A DNA stretch of 64,000 bases from Rana temporaria (Eukaryota; Chordata; Amphibia; Anura; Ranidae). The position numbers and the translations under genes are program-made. The notes beneath the pieces were generated by a model. That model did not search any database. It saw nothing but the letters and a program-made list of their open reading frames with translations, and was not told the origin of the DNA. The stretch is from positions 302,291,865 to 302,355,864 of the forward strand of contig NC_053492.1 of the NCBI RefSeq assembly GCF_905171775.1. Reading direction: 5' to 3'. Positions 1-11,597 of this stretch are shown here, piece after piece. The first letter of the stretch is position 1; each line of letters opens with the position of its first letter.

Positions 1-699
1 TAAAGTAAATAGGTAAGGTAGGGATATTGTAGTTGTCTACCTCTAGGTACTCACGTAGGTACTCAATGTACTCTATGTACGCAGGTACTATTTTTGATAA
101 GTAGACCCTGGCCAATATCAATGTGTAATTTGGGGAATTTAGGAGGGGAAATATGGAATATTTTTTGTGCTTCTTGTATGTTGATTGAAGTTGGGGTACT
201 TTTTCAATTATTGATTATTTAGTCAATAATCAAAAATTTTCATCAACATTGAAATATTGAGTAGGTCATGCAAAAAAATAAATATAATCCAAACAAAAAA
301 GAATCTATGAATAACAATAACAATATTTATAACTTATCGGAAATCAATTTATCAAATTACTATTGTAACGGTCACCACCGTTTACGACCTTCCATCAACC
401 CACGACAGCTTATTGACACTCCACAATCAGGCAAACGAACATGACCCATAAGAATTCCCCCCAGACACGAGACACACAGCTCTGTTCTGGTTTCAAATGC
501 AAGACAACTTTAATGGCTAGCTCTCAAGTTTATATACAGTTTAAGCATGAAAGGAACAATCAAACTCTCCACCCACACATCACACCCTGGGGGGGGCTTC
601 AATACACCTTCAGATGGCTAATTGCTAAACATTCCAGACATCTCGGTGCCGGGCTATAATTATCATGATCTAATCACTCCACCTGAGAAGTCACATTCC
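1..699. other. A/T-rich DNA without recognisable gene
   Basis: I see no coding region or transposon terminus here. The first 350 bases are A/T-rich. Bases 367-660 are less biased, with a short 72-codon open frame of no recognisable family. A piece of an old LTR or other element cannot be excluded. Confidence 0.4.
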
Positions 700-1250
700 T
701 TCATTAACAGAATTCAAACATTACCCTCCTCGCTAAAAGCTTGTAGAGGAGATCAATTTGAAATATATTAAAAGTGTGTTCTCTTTCTATGAAGGGATCA
801 TTTTAAGTAAATGTACTTTAACAAGGAACAGAGTAGTACGGAAGTAAATGTGGACAGACATATAAGTGAACAATATATTTATCATTTAGATACACAAGAA
901 AACCTTTAGAAAGAAACATGGTTAGCATTGACTATATTAGATCCCCATCCACCTTTCGAACTCAAAAATAAATCTAAACAATAATTTTTATCTACAGACA
1001 TTTTTGGATGTGTAGCTAAGGATCTCTGTGAAGAGAATTGAGGAGAAATTAACAATCTAACCCCATGGAGAGAGAAGTATATTGCAGTAATAAAAGAACA
1101 TGAAGGGTATAATTATAAAACCCAGTGACAAGGAAGGCAACATTGTTTTTCTACACAAATCTGACTATGTGGCTGAAATAAACATACAATCGTCTGATCA
1201 TACTTGCTATTAAAAATGCACCTATAACCTGTTCCCATGAATTTTCTCTG
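700..1250 (+). pseudogene. Decayed Penelope-like element, N-terminal RT region
   Basis: This is a remnant of a PLE polyprotein. The frame starting near 1118 reads KPSDKEGNIVF followed by a KSDYVAEI-like stretch. That matches the conserved PLE block just before the RT fingers (consensus KPADKGGxIVI, also seen intact at 20305-22281). Upstream, several stretches between 730 and 1110 look like PLE N-terminal sequence but shift frame and carry stops. No palm motifs follow, so the copy is truncated downstream of about 1230. The PLE assignment rests on this single motif block. Confidence 0.6.
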
Positions 1251-1639
1251 AATTGCCGGGAGCCGACAATTCATTATAGCCGCAAATGATTTTTAAATGA
1301 CTTTTTTTCCTTTAGAAATGACACTTTGTGCAGAGACAGTTCTAAGCATGGGAAACATGCGCTATTTCACAGGCATACTAGACACCCCCCCCCCCCCCCC
1401 AGGTATGAAATTTAAAGGAATATTTCACTTTTATTGTTGCACTTATTAAATTCACTTCTCCCGAAAAAACTGACATTTTTAAAAATTGTTCAAGGTTTGG
1501 GTAATATTTTGAGACTGGGTGAGCAGATGCCAGTGGAGGGATTGGCAGAGAATGGTTAGTGCATGCTGAACAGTTGGATAGGTGGAAGAGTCTGAGAGCA
1601 GAATTAATGATAGACTGAAGGGGTGTAGCCTGTGTAGAG
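1251..1639. other. No gene seen; contains a C homopolymer
   Basis: No coding region is supported. A run of 16 C residues lies at 1385-1400. The stretch separates two weak PLE-like remnants of opposite orientation. Confidence 0.4.
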
Positions 1640-1880
1640 GTAGGCCTATAAGGAGTTGCAATAAATAAGGTAAAAAAATAACAAGTGAATTAGAAGTTTT
1701 GGGGTGTTCTGTTTCCTAAAACCCACTACATGTCCTTTCATGTTCCCTTGAGTACCGTAGCCTTTACAAATTGCCTGCCTAACTCCCTTATCTTGGTAGG
1801 CTTCTTCCCAGCAGTTGTCTATCCTTTTATTTCTAATCAATCTAGGTATTCCCATGGGAATCCTCTCCCCCATCCTATTG
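1640..1880 (-). pseudogene. Possible PLE fragment, post-palm region
   Basis: The minus-strand frame from 1873 contains IPMGIPRLIRNK, then DNCWEEA, then a short run ending KGYG. This resembles the PLE segment after the YIDD motif (GQFxRLRxNC followed by a RFxxKGY motif). The match is short and imperfect, and no flanking PLE motif is legible. It could be chance. Confidence 0.3.
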
Positions 1881-2440
1881 ACAGACTTTGGTATCTCTAT
1901 ATTGTTATAAAAAAAAAATAACCACTGTTATTTCAGCTGTTCTATCTATGACAGGAACTCCTTTTGTCTAACATTCTGAAGTGACATTGTATTCTCCATG
2001 GATACCCTGTCATTATGTATTGTTTAATGTTTGTTATCTTTGCCACATATTTATTGATTGTCTGCATTTTGCTATATATACCCTTTGTCTCAAATTTGAC
2101 ATGTTTTTGTATTCTTAATTCTTTTCAACACTACAGAGCAGTTTTTGAGCATTGAGATGTCTGAGCCTTCATTGTCTCCAGCAGTACTCTCAGAAGAATC
2201 TGATGAGTGAGAAGTGGGTAGTGGCTGATCACTAGGTGTCAGGCTTATGTGGTAACACAAAAACTCCCTTTGGCAGGAGTGTTGGGGAGAAAAAGGAGCA
2301 GTCAAATCAATCTCTAAGTCCTTAAGCTGTCTAACTATACTTAAAATATGGCCTCTAACTTTGAATTCTCATCCTGAATGCACAGAAATGCATTTATTTG
2401 GTGCATGATATATATGGCTGCTCCCCCAGTGTCCCATTGC
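1881..2440. other. No gene seen
   Basis: There are only short open frames of unremarkable composition. No transposon ends were recognised. It borders the TTAA-flanked element that starts at 2441. Confidence 0.4.
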
Positions 2441-3230
2441 TTAACCACTTCCCGACGGCCGTACGACTTTATACGACCACAGGGTGGTTGTAATTCTCTG
2501 ACTGGCCGTCTTTTTATGGCCTCCGCTCCTCCTGGCCACTGGGGGGTGCGCGAGCGAGCCGGCAGAGCGCGCGCGTGCCCGCCGCATCACTGAGATGCCG
2601 ATGCACGTGCCTGGCGACCACGATGTCCGCCAGGCTCCAGCGATCGGTGGTTACAGAGACAAGGACGTGGATCTGTGTGTGTAAACACACAGATCCACAT
2701 CCTGTCAGGAAGAGAGGAGACCGATCTGTGTCCCTTGTACGTAGGGACACAGATCGGTCACCTCCGCCAGTCAGTCCCCTTCCCCCACAGTTAGTAACAC
2801 TAGGCAGGGTACACATTTAACCCCTACCTCACCCCCTAGTGTTAACCCCTTCAATGCCAGTCACATTTATACAGTAATTAGTGCATTTTTATAGCACTGA
2901 TCGCAGTATAAATGTGAATGGTGCCAAAAATGTGTCAAAAGTGTCCGATGTGTCCACCATAATGTCGCAGTCCCAATAAAAATCGCAGATTGACGCCATT
3001 ACTAGTAAAAAATAAATAAATAAATAAATAAATCTGTCCCCTATTTTGTAGGCGCTATAACTTTTGCGCAAACCAGTCGCTTATTGCAATTTTTTTTTTT
3101 TTTTACCAAAAATATGTAGAATACGCATCGGCCTTGACTGAGAGTTGTCAGTTAAAGCGACGCAGTGCCGAATCGCAAAAAGTCCTCTGGTCAGGAAGGG
3201 GGTATATGTGCCCAGTAAGCAAGTGGTTAA
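2441..3230. mobile_element. piggyBac-like non-autonomous element, copy 1
   Basis: The element is bounded by TTAA on both sides. It begins TTAACCACTTCCCG and ends AAGTGGTTAA, so the termini are an inverted repeat next to TTAA target sites, as expected for piggyBac-type transposition. The interior (about 2850-3120) is similar, in reverse complement, to the interior of the element at 52483-53486. The shared parts include the block around the CACTGATCG-like and GCGCAAACCAG motifs. It has no transposase frame. Superfamily assignment rests on TTAA and end sequence only. Confidence 0.7.
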
Positions 3231-3400
3231 AGGCACTTTGGACAAATTCACACTGATGACCAGCAGGTGTCTCCTCTACCAATACAAAACTGAATAAATG
3301 ACCTTCACTTATTGTAAGTCACTGGTCTGTAACAAGCATGTAGCCAGTGAAGAGTTGGGGGGAGCCAATATACACATACTTGTCCAGGGCCAGTGAATTA

Positions 3401-3939
3401 TTAAAGGAGAAGTACAGTCAAAGCTTTTTTGTCTGTACTTCTCATATAAATCACAGCAGTGCAGTTCATTCTGCACTCCTGTGACCCATTTTCAACAATA
3501 ATAAGCCTGCAGTTGGTTGACATCACAGAGCTGGTCCAGGTCAGGATCCAGCTAGAAACCTGGACCAGCGCCTGGTTCAGCCTCTCAGTGAACCACTAAA
3601 AGCCAGAGCCAGCCACAACGACCCCCTCCACAGCCCAGCTCTCCAGTGATCGCTGAAGGGGCAGAGCAGAGAGCTGGAGATTGACAGTCCCGGCTCTCTG
3701 CTCATAGCAGAGGGGGAGAACTGAGCATTCACTCAGTTTGTTTGCTCAGTTCTCACTGCAGAGCTGGCGAGGGAAAAATCCAGCAACGGATCGAAGCTGC
3801 ATGCACCTAGGTGAGAGTAAGCCCATACTTTTTTTAAGTAGTATAGTAAGATTAAAGATGACAGCTCTGGAGCTTTCACCTTCAAAAAACAATTCTATAT
3901 TAGTAGGTGTGTTATTTTATCTTGACAGGTTAACTTTAA
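3401..3939. mobile_element. TTAA-flanked non-autonomous DNA element
   Basis: The left end TTAAAGGAGAAGTACAG and the right end, read inward as TTAAAGTTAACCTGTC, are only partly complementary. Both carry TTAAAG, shared with the elements at 35194, 40511 and 49204. The interior has GC-rich CAGCTCT-type inverted pieces. A 102-codon open frame at its right end shows no family signature and is probably fortuitous. Confidence 0.5.
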
Positions 3940-4803
3940 TGTTTTGTTTATTAGTATGTACAAATTTTGTTGTACACAAGCAACATAAATTTAAAACATA
4001 CAACTCAGGGCAAATGAGGCTTATAGAGGGTTTACGCCTGCGGTGATACGCATCATTTTGAAAGTTTAAAACTGTGGAAACAGTTCCAGGGGTCACTAGA
4101 GGGAAATAAATCAGACCATTGGACTTAGCAGCATGAACAAATGAAAGGTGCTGTGCAGATAGGCAGAAATAAGTTACAAGGTTTTATAAAGTTCAAAGAC
4201 AGAACAAGATTTATAGGTGATAAAATTAAAATCAATATCAAGAATGATAAATTGTGTGTGGATGCTGTGAAAGAGGTTGATAAAACATTGGCTGCAGGTC
4301 AAAGAATGTAATACTTCACTCGTACAATGCCTTGTTGTTGCTGCTGATAAAAGAAAAATGTGCTCAGTTAAAGGTGTAACGGTTTGTTGTCGTGAAATCT
4401 AAGCTGTCCCCTTCCTGTCCAATGATTCCTTAATGTCATACTCTTGGAAAGCACTGCCCCCAAGGATAATAATATTTTTTATTTTGTTAGTGCAATACCA
4501 TATTTGTGCTTAGTCAAGCTAAGGCCACAGGACTGTGCCACCTCAAAATATGCATATGTTTAAAGAATTTCTCTCACTCCAAATTTAAAGGCAAATTTTA
4601 ATCATTAATAGACTTAGAACATGCACATCTTCCGCTTCCCGGTATAAACACATGTTCTGACTGATTTAGTAAGCCATGCATAAAATCCACAGTTTTTAAA
4701 TAAATACAAAGTCTAAGGTGAAACAAGAAGACCTAAAAAGTAGCTGTCATAATCTTTTCTTTTTCTCAGATACCGCCAAAAGCTGTGGAGAAGATGTTGC
4801 CAC
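3940..4803. other. No recognised gene; weak lysine-rich frame near 4160-4310
   Basis: No transposon ends were found. Around 4165-4310 a plus-strand stretch of about 48 codons is open and reads like real protein (KFKDRTRF, then DKIKINIKNDK), but I cannot place it in a family. It may be the relic of an old retroelement. Confidence 0.3.
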
Positions 4804-4806
4804 TTA

Positions 4807-5222
4807 AGCCCTGTACACACGATCGGTTTGTCTGATGAAAACGGACTGGTGGACGGTTTTCATCGGACAAACTGATCGTGTGTGGGCCCCATCGGTTTGT
4901 TTTCCAATAGGTGAAAAAAAATAGAACATGTTTTAAAATTTTCCTATGGATAAAAAAACGATAGAAAAAAACGATCGTCTGTGTGGAAGTCCATCCGTCA
5001 AAAAACCATGCATGCTCAGAATCAAGTCAACGCATGCTCGGAAGCATTGAACTTCATTTTTCTCAGCACGTCATAGTGTTTTACGTCACCGCAATTGGAC
5101 ACGGTCGGATTTTTGACTGATGGTGTGTAGGCAAGAATGATGAAAGTCAGCTTCATCGGATATCCGATGAAAAAATCTATCGGATTAGATTCCATCAGAT
5201 ATCCGATCGTGTGTACAAGGCT
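4807..5222. mobile_element. PIF/Harbinger-type MITE with TTA target duplication
   Basis: Terminal inverted repeats are AGCCCTGTACACACGATCGG at the left and its near complement, ending GTGTGTACAAGGCT, at the right. TTA is duplicated at 4804-4806 and 5223-5225, the 3-bp TWA pattern of Harbinger insertion. There is no coding capacity. The GTACACACGA terminus defines a family seen about nine times in this window. Confidence 0.85.
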
Positions 5223-5392
5223 TTAGTTGACATTGCCTGTTTTCTGGCTTTGTTGATAGCATTGTTCAGTATGAGATGAGTTAGGTGTGTGAATTAGGTA
5301 AATGAAACCTCCAGAACCCAGTGATAGTCTGTTCAAGATATTTAAAAATGAATCAGGGAAGTGGAATTTTTAATAAAAGAAAAGTTGTCTAA

Positions 5393-5873
5393 TGCCGCGT
5401 ACACACGATCAGAAATTCTGACAAGAAAACCGTTTTTTTTTACTGAATTATGGCTCAATCTTGTGTTGCATACACATGATCACACAACATTTCGACTGTC
5501 AAGAACGCGGTGACGTACAACACTACAACGAGCCGAGAAAAATTAAGTTCAATGAAAGAAATGTATCCGCTTCGGGTCCAGTGGATTGATCCGGTGGTCT
5601 GTACAGACTCACCGGATCAATCCGTCCGCTCCCCTCCCTCGCATGCGTCGTAATGATTCGACGCATGCGTGGAAGTACTTACCTTCCAGCGTCGCGCACG
5701 TTGCTGCATCATCATCGCGGCGACGGCGCGACACGTCACCGCGGAAGAATTCCGCGCGGATTTTGATCCGATGGTGAGTACAAGCCATCGGATCCAAATC
5801 CGGAGGAGGAATCTCCGCTGGAAACGGTCCGGCGGACCGTTTCCAGCGGAGATCCCCTCGTGTGTATGGGGCC
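5393..5873. mobile_element. Composite Harbinger-type element, mismatched ends
   Basis: The left end (TGCCGCGTACACACGATC, preceded by TAA) matches the subfamily inserted at 59691. The right end (CTCGTGTGTATGGGGCC) belongs to the subfamily at 16697 and 23727. The switch lies near 5575. The right part contains the GCATGCGTCG/CGACGCATGCG palindrome shared with the copies at 15200, 16697 and 23727. It is best read as a junction of two related MITEs rather than one element. It interrupts minus-strand PLE sequence to its right. Confidence 0.7.
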
Positions 5874-7324
5874 TCGTGTTGAACTGCTGGTTGTTTAAAC
5901 CTCTTCCATTCTTGATGTCAGGGATTCAATCCCTTTGACTATGGGTCTCCCTGGTGGATTAATTTTGTCTTAATGTAATTTTGGGACCGTGTAAATGATA
6001 GGTATTCTACACATTTCTGGGACTAGATACTGTGACTTTTTTTTATCCAGTATTTTTTTCTTCACACCATGATGAACCAGTTTTTCCAGTTCTTTCTTGT
6101 ATTGGTTTGTAGGGTTGTCTTGTAGTTGTCTACTAATTTCTGTCTGGTATTGTTCCTTAGATTGTACAACTACTCCCCCGCCTTTGTCGGCCAGGCGGAT
6201 TACAATATCCGATCGTTTCGTTAAGGATTGAATTCCATTCTGGATATGTAACAGATTAGTGGCTTTTTTTATTACAATTGTATCCAGATCTTGTAGCACC
6301 ATTTTTTTGAAAACATTGATAAAGTGGTTATCATGTACTTGTGGATTGAACACAGAGTTGTTCCGTAAATGACTATGTTGCACTGAGTTTGTAGTACTTG
6401 GCTTATTAGTAATGGTATTCATAGGGCTTCCCATAATATATTTATTTATGTTGATTTTTCTGATATATTTTTGGAGTTTTTTTGCTAGAGCATGTTTGAG
6501 ACCATTATCCAGGACCACAATTTCTTCAGTGGTGAGGGGTAAACCACTGATGTTGAAAATACCCTCCCCCATTATTCGCTATTTCTTTTTCTTTTGGCTT
6601 CTCGTTCCCGCTTGACATCCCCTCTTCTTTTGGGTGTAGTTCTTACTCTGGGTTCTGGGGTTCTTCTTGTGTCCTTGGTTGTTCTTGGTAATTGTCTCTG
6701 TGGTCTCTCATGGGTGTGTGGTCTCTCCTCTCTCTCCTCTCTCTGTCTAAAAAAGATCTTTGTGTAGGCTGATCACAGTGGTTTTGATAGTGATAAGGGT
6801 AGGGTTCTTGATAATGTCTCATGGGTTCAAATCTGTTATGGAGAGGTAAGGGGCTCCTTTTTGGTCTTCTATATTGTTCATAATATTGTGGCTGTCCCCT
6901 ATTGTCTCCATAGTCCCTTTATGAGTTTCTTCTATTATATGTTTTTTTTTTTTAAAACTGTTTCTTAAAGGGTTTCTTCTTAAAATGTCTTGGAGTTTGG
7001 TATCCCTGTGCTCTATTTCCTCTGTACTCTTGTTGGGTCCAAACTTTTCCCATTAAAGAATTGGAACCATTCGTCCATGGAATCCTTATTGGATAATCCA
7101 TCATTAGGTGGAATGTCCCATCTTAGCCTTCTTGGAACAATCTGTTCCCTAATGTATCTATCAAATATATTGGTATCCCACCAGAGATTAACTTTCTTCT
7201 CTAAATTGTGGACTAGTTTTCTAACCAGGCTTTCTAGATCTGTATCTCTGTTTTTTGTGTCCATATTAAATACCTCATCTAGATTTACATTTCTGATATG
7301 CAAACAAAGAAAATTCCTGATTCA
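5874..7324 (-). pseudogene. Penelope-like element, N-terminal and RT-finger part, inverted
   Basis: Reading leftward on the minus strand from about 7310, the sequence has the PLE N-terminal block (DRYIREQIVPRRLRWDIPPN, then a DEWFQFFN motif). It then has a 200-codon frame (6572-5970) with DIVIRLADKGGGVVV and IYTVPKLH, and a frameshifted continuation with NPPGRPIV near 5955. These are the PLE N-terminal and RT finger motifs in correct order. Palm motifs are absent. Bases 6573-7000 are low-complexity (R/S-rich in translation) with stops. Together with the plus-strand RT palm/GIY-YIG piece that starts at 8037, this may be one copy whose 5' part was inverted on insertion. Confidence 0.8.
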
Positions 7325-8036
7325 GGGCCAGATCCACAAAAGGGATACGCAGGCGTATCTGCTGATACGCCGTCGTATCCCTGTTTCTAACTATGCGGCT
7401 GATTCATAGAATCAGTTACGCATAGATATTTCTAAGATCCGGCAGGTGTAATAGTTTTACACTGTCGGATCTTAGGATGCAGTACCGCGGCCCCTGCTGG
7501 GGGCATTTCTCGTCTAAATTCCGTGTCGGGTATGCAAATTAGCACTTACGGAGATCCACAAAGCTTTTTCCCTTGGTGAAGTCTCCGTAAGTTGTTAGTT
7601 TGCCGTCGCAAAGATAGGGCTGCTTTTACAAAGTGTAAAGTTAGTACACCTTGTAAAAGTATACCCTTCTTTCCCTCGTCGCTGTCAAATTTTTTTTAAA
7701 TTTTTTTTTTTTCCCGTCGCATTTCTTTTTTTTCCCGACGCAACATTTTTTTACCCGTCGCGATTCACAAAACTCGGCGCAACGTAACTTCGCGCAAAGC
7801 ACGTCGGGAAAATCGCATCGGGAGCATGCGCAGTACGTCCGGCGCGGGAGCGCGCCTAATTTAAATGCGACTCGCCCCATTAGATTGGGCCTGCCTTGCG
7901 CCGGACGGATTTAAGTTACACCGCTGCAAATTTCTAGGTAAGTGCTTTGTGGATCGGGCACTTAGGTAGAAATTTTGCGGCGGTGTAACTTAAATCTGAA
8001 TATTTAAGTTGCGCCCGCTGTACGTGGATCTGGCCC
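7325..8036. mobile_element. Harbinger-type MITE (GGGCCAGATCCACAAA family)
   Basis: The left end GGGCCAGATCCACAAAAG and right end TACGTGGATCTGGCCC form a terminal inverted repeat shared with the larger element at 13734-17311. The flanks are TCA and TAA, not a clean duplication. The interior has GATACGC/GCGTATC repeats and T-rich tracts. It sits exactly between two PLE pieces of opposite orientation. Confidence 0.75.
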
Positions 8037-9635
8037 TAAGTGTATTGAATTCTGTTTTAAATTACTTTTGGCATGACCAAACATATTTTAAGCAAATTAC
8101 AGGAATTGCTATGGGAGCAAAATTTGCCCCTAGCGTGGCAAATGCATTCATTGCACAGTGGGAAGAACTCAGTGTACTCAGATATACCAATGGAACTCAC
8201 ATTATATAAAAGGTATATAGATGACGTACTCACAAGAGTCAAGAGGAACTGCACACATGAAGAAGATTTTAAACTGCAAGCCACATTTATTGGGAATAGA
8301 TTCAAAGATAAGGGTTACACAGATGATTTTATTCAGAAGTAGATTGAAGGGGTATCAAAAATAGATAGGAAAACAATGCTACAAGGATCCAAAATTGAAC
8401 AACGCATAATAGAGGCACCAATGCTAATTTTAGACTACAATATACAACAATGGGAGGTTGAAAAATGTATAAAAAAACATTGGCATATACTGAAAAGTGA
8501 TAGACACTTAAAAAGTATTTTACCAGACAAGCCCAACATAGTCTACAGTATACCATCAAAGACTTCATCAGTTGTCACAGAGGGAGTGGTATATGTATAT
8601 GTATAACAATGTAATGTATTACAATGTACGTGTAACTTACTGTATGTAGGCAGAACAAAAAGACCGCTCATGGTCAGGATTAGGGAACACATTCAAAACA
8701 TTAGAAACGGTTTCCCTAAACACAATGGGCTAGATTCAGATAGGTTAGCGGATCTTTAGATCTGATTTACGATCCGCCGGCGCAAGTTTTTGAGGCAAGT
8801 GCTGTATTCAGAAAGCACTTGTCTCTAAAGTTGCGGCGGCGTATCGTAAATTCCCCAGCGGAATTCAAATTCCGCGGCTAGGGGGCGTGTAAAATTTAAA
8901 TCAGTCCCCGCGCTGAACGAACTGCGCATGCGCCGTCCGCTAAATTTCCCAGCGTGCATTGCTCAAAATGACGTCGTTAGGACGTCATTGGTTTCGACGT
9001 GAACGTAAATTACGTCCATCCGTATTCGCGACCGACTTACGCAAATGACGTAAAAAATTCAAAATTCGACCCGGGGATGACGGCCATACTTAACATAGGA
9101 TACGCCGCATATAGCAGAAGTAACTATACGCCGCAAAAAGCCGAACGCAAACGACGTAAAAAAAAGGCGCCGGGCGGTCGTTCGTTTCTGAATCGGCCCA
9201 ACTCCTCATTTGCATATTCATCGCGTATACAAACGGAAGCGCCATCTAGCGGGCAGCGTCAGATTGCAGCCTAAGATCCGATGGTGTAAGTCACTTACAC
9301 CTGGCGGATCTTAGGGAGATCTATGTGTAAGTGATTCTATGAATCAGTCACATAGATACGACGGACGGAACTCAGAGATACAATGGCGTATCAGGAGATA
9401 CGCCGTCGTATCTCTATCTGAATCTGGCCCACTGTAAGCAAACACTTTGCCTAATTTCACAACAAAGACCCTTCACATTTGTCCTTTTGGGCAATAGAAA
9501 AATATAAGAAACCATGGAGAGGGGCACACCTGGTCAGATCCATCAGTCAAAAAGAATCCAGGTGGATATATAGTTTGCAGACAATGGTACCAGAGTTTGA
9601 TCTTAACTGTTTCTTAAACAATTTTTAACATTTTA
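8037..9635 (+). pseudogene. Penelope-like element, RT palm to GIY-YIG, decayed
   Basis: Visible in order are GIAMGAKFAPSVANAF (RT motif B) at about 8103, YKRYIDDVL (catalytic YIDD) at about 8205, KHWHILKSD near 8490, and LLYVGRTKRPLMVRIREH (GIY-YIG endonuclease) at about 8634. After the MITE, the C-terminal block continues with KPWRGAHLV, then EFDLNCFLNNF, ending near 9627. Compared with the copy at 20305-22281, sequence is missing right after YIDD and again before the GIY-YIG domain, and frameshifts are present. The MITE at 8727-9430 splits the endonuclease. It is not functional. Confidence 0.85.
8727..9430. mobile_element. Harbinger-type MITE inside PLE endonuclease
   Basis: The ends are GGGCTAGATTCAGATAG and CTATCTGAATCTGGCCC, a 17-bp terminal inverted repeat with one mismatch. 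The flanks AAT (8724-8726) and ACT (9431-9433) look like a 3-bp duplication with one later change. Joining them restores the PLE reading frame through PKH and SKHF. No coding capacity. Interior ACGTCGTTAGGACGTCAT-type palindromes occur. Confidence 0.8.
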
Positions 9636-10600
9636 TAATTTTAATATTTGAATTATTTATGTTATTTATGACATGCATATTTTAATCTCTCACACTGTAT
9701 TTGATTGTATGTGCCCAGCGGTTATAATACTCGTTTTTACATTTGATGCTGCCAACCTTATGCCAGTTTAGTATTATTACCGGTTTTGGCCATGTAAAAA
9801 GCCTGTGTGCGCTTTTAGGTTTAACATTGTTGTTTATAACCAACAAAATGGCGATTATGTTGGTGGAGACATGTACTCCGATAAAATGGGCTCCGGGATT
9901 ATGCTAACACACACTGAAGTAGTCTAACACTAATATCTTTCAATAAGGATTACTACTTCTGATACCTACCTATAAAATGGCCGCCGCCTAGACGGAGACA
10001 CGTACTCCGGCAAGATGGCCGCTGTTGCTCTTCAGTTCCTCGTGTATAAATGAAAGGACTCTTAACCAATCCAACACCTCTGATGAGGCCACGTGACGCG
10101 GTGTAACATGTAAGGGCCGGAACTACTAGGAAATACCAGAAGTACTGCGGAATTAGTTTGCACGTGATCATTTTACCTTTTGTAAGCATCTCTATTATCT
10201 TTATTAAATCTTTTATTACTTACTTCACTATGGGGAATCTTTCCTTTTTATCCTGAGCAATATCGAGGGACCTATTTGGGATATTACCTGCAGTGCTGGA
10301 TTCTAGTTGGAGAACACTTTATGGGAACCACTCCAGGAGACATTCAGCTGGTACAGGTTACTAAGGAAAGCAGAGATTCATATGCAAGGAGGTAAGCGCT
10401 CTGTGAGCCCATTGTTTGAAGACCATTGTAGAAGATCACTGGAAGATCACTTATCTTATTCACGAAGATCATTTATTATTATCAATTTATTTATGGGACA
10501 TTTGTCATTATATTTATACTGCACATTGTCACTTTTACAGGCTGTTTAGCCCATACTTTACTGTTTGTTCACGTATTTATATTGCGCTTATCACCTTATA
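9636..10600 (+). other. PLE 3' tail (pLTR-like) with hammerhead-like remnant
   Basis: This non-coding tail follows the PLE C-terminus. Two diverged direct copies of an AAAATGGC...GAGACA-GTACTCCG block lie near 9846-9895 and 9975-10020. At 10082-10113 is CTGATGAGGCCACGTGACG followed by AACATGT. The first half matches the hammerhead core CTGATGA, but the expected GAAA box is not intact. I infer a decayed ribozyme of the kind described in PLE terminal repeats. Confidence 0.45.
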
Positions 10601-11597
10601 TCTCAGTTAAGGGGTAGTGTGATATTGAGGGCTTTGGATTTTGAATGGGTAATTTTTAAGTTTGATATTAATTGAAATTACTCTAGGTCTTGAATAAGAT
10701 TGGGTATGGAAATATGAGGGTCTGAGAGAAAGAGAAGCATGTCATCCGCAAATGCTGCAACTTTATATATTTGGTTATGAATCTGTATTCCCTTGATGTC
10801 TGGGTTAGATCTAATTCTGTTTAATAATGGTTCAAGTGTAAGTACAAACAAGAGTGGGGATAGGGGGCACCCCTGCCTTGTACCATTGCGCAAATTTAAG
10901 GTGTCTGACAGATAACCATTGACACAAACTTTTGCTGTTGGGTTTGATTAAAGAGCTTTAATATATGCTCGTATTACTGTACATGTAAAATACCAATTTG
11001 GTTTAAGACAGCGTCAATATAATCCCAGGCCACTCTGTCCAACGCCATTTCGGCATCAAGGGAGAGAAAGAAGCCCTAGTTCTTCTTAGATGTAAGCCAG
11101 TGGTTTATATTTATTGCTTTGATCGTATTATCGTGCCATTCTATACCTGTGTTGAATCCCACTTGATTAAGTGATATAATGGAGGTTAATAGAGGGAGAA
11201 GTCTATTTTCTAGTAGTTTAGTGTATATCTTTACATCAACATTGATCAGAGAAATTGGCCTATAATTTGAAACTTGGTTGGGATCTTTACCTTTTTTGGG
11301 AATGACAGATATGTGAGCTTCAAGTAGTTGTTTTTGGTGGATTTTATTTTTATTGGAGGGAGTGCAAGGATTTCAAGAATCTAGGCTTTAATATATTAGT
11401 GAATTTGTTATAGTATTTTAGGGGTAGATTGTCTGGTCCTGGAGCTTTGCCTATTTTCATGTCCTTGATAGCTTTATCAGACTCAGGGCCTGAAATTGGG
11501 TCTTCGAGTTCTTGAGCCGTGTTTGTTGCTATATGGGGTGGGCTAAATTTCTGTAGGAATTCTTGAATGAGTTTTGATATTTTTTCAGTGTTTTGAG

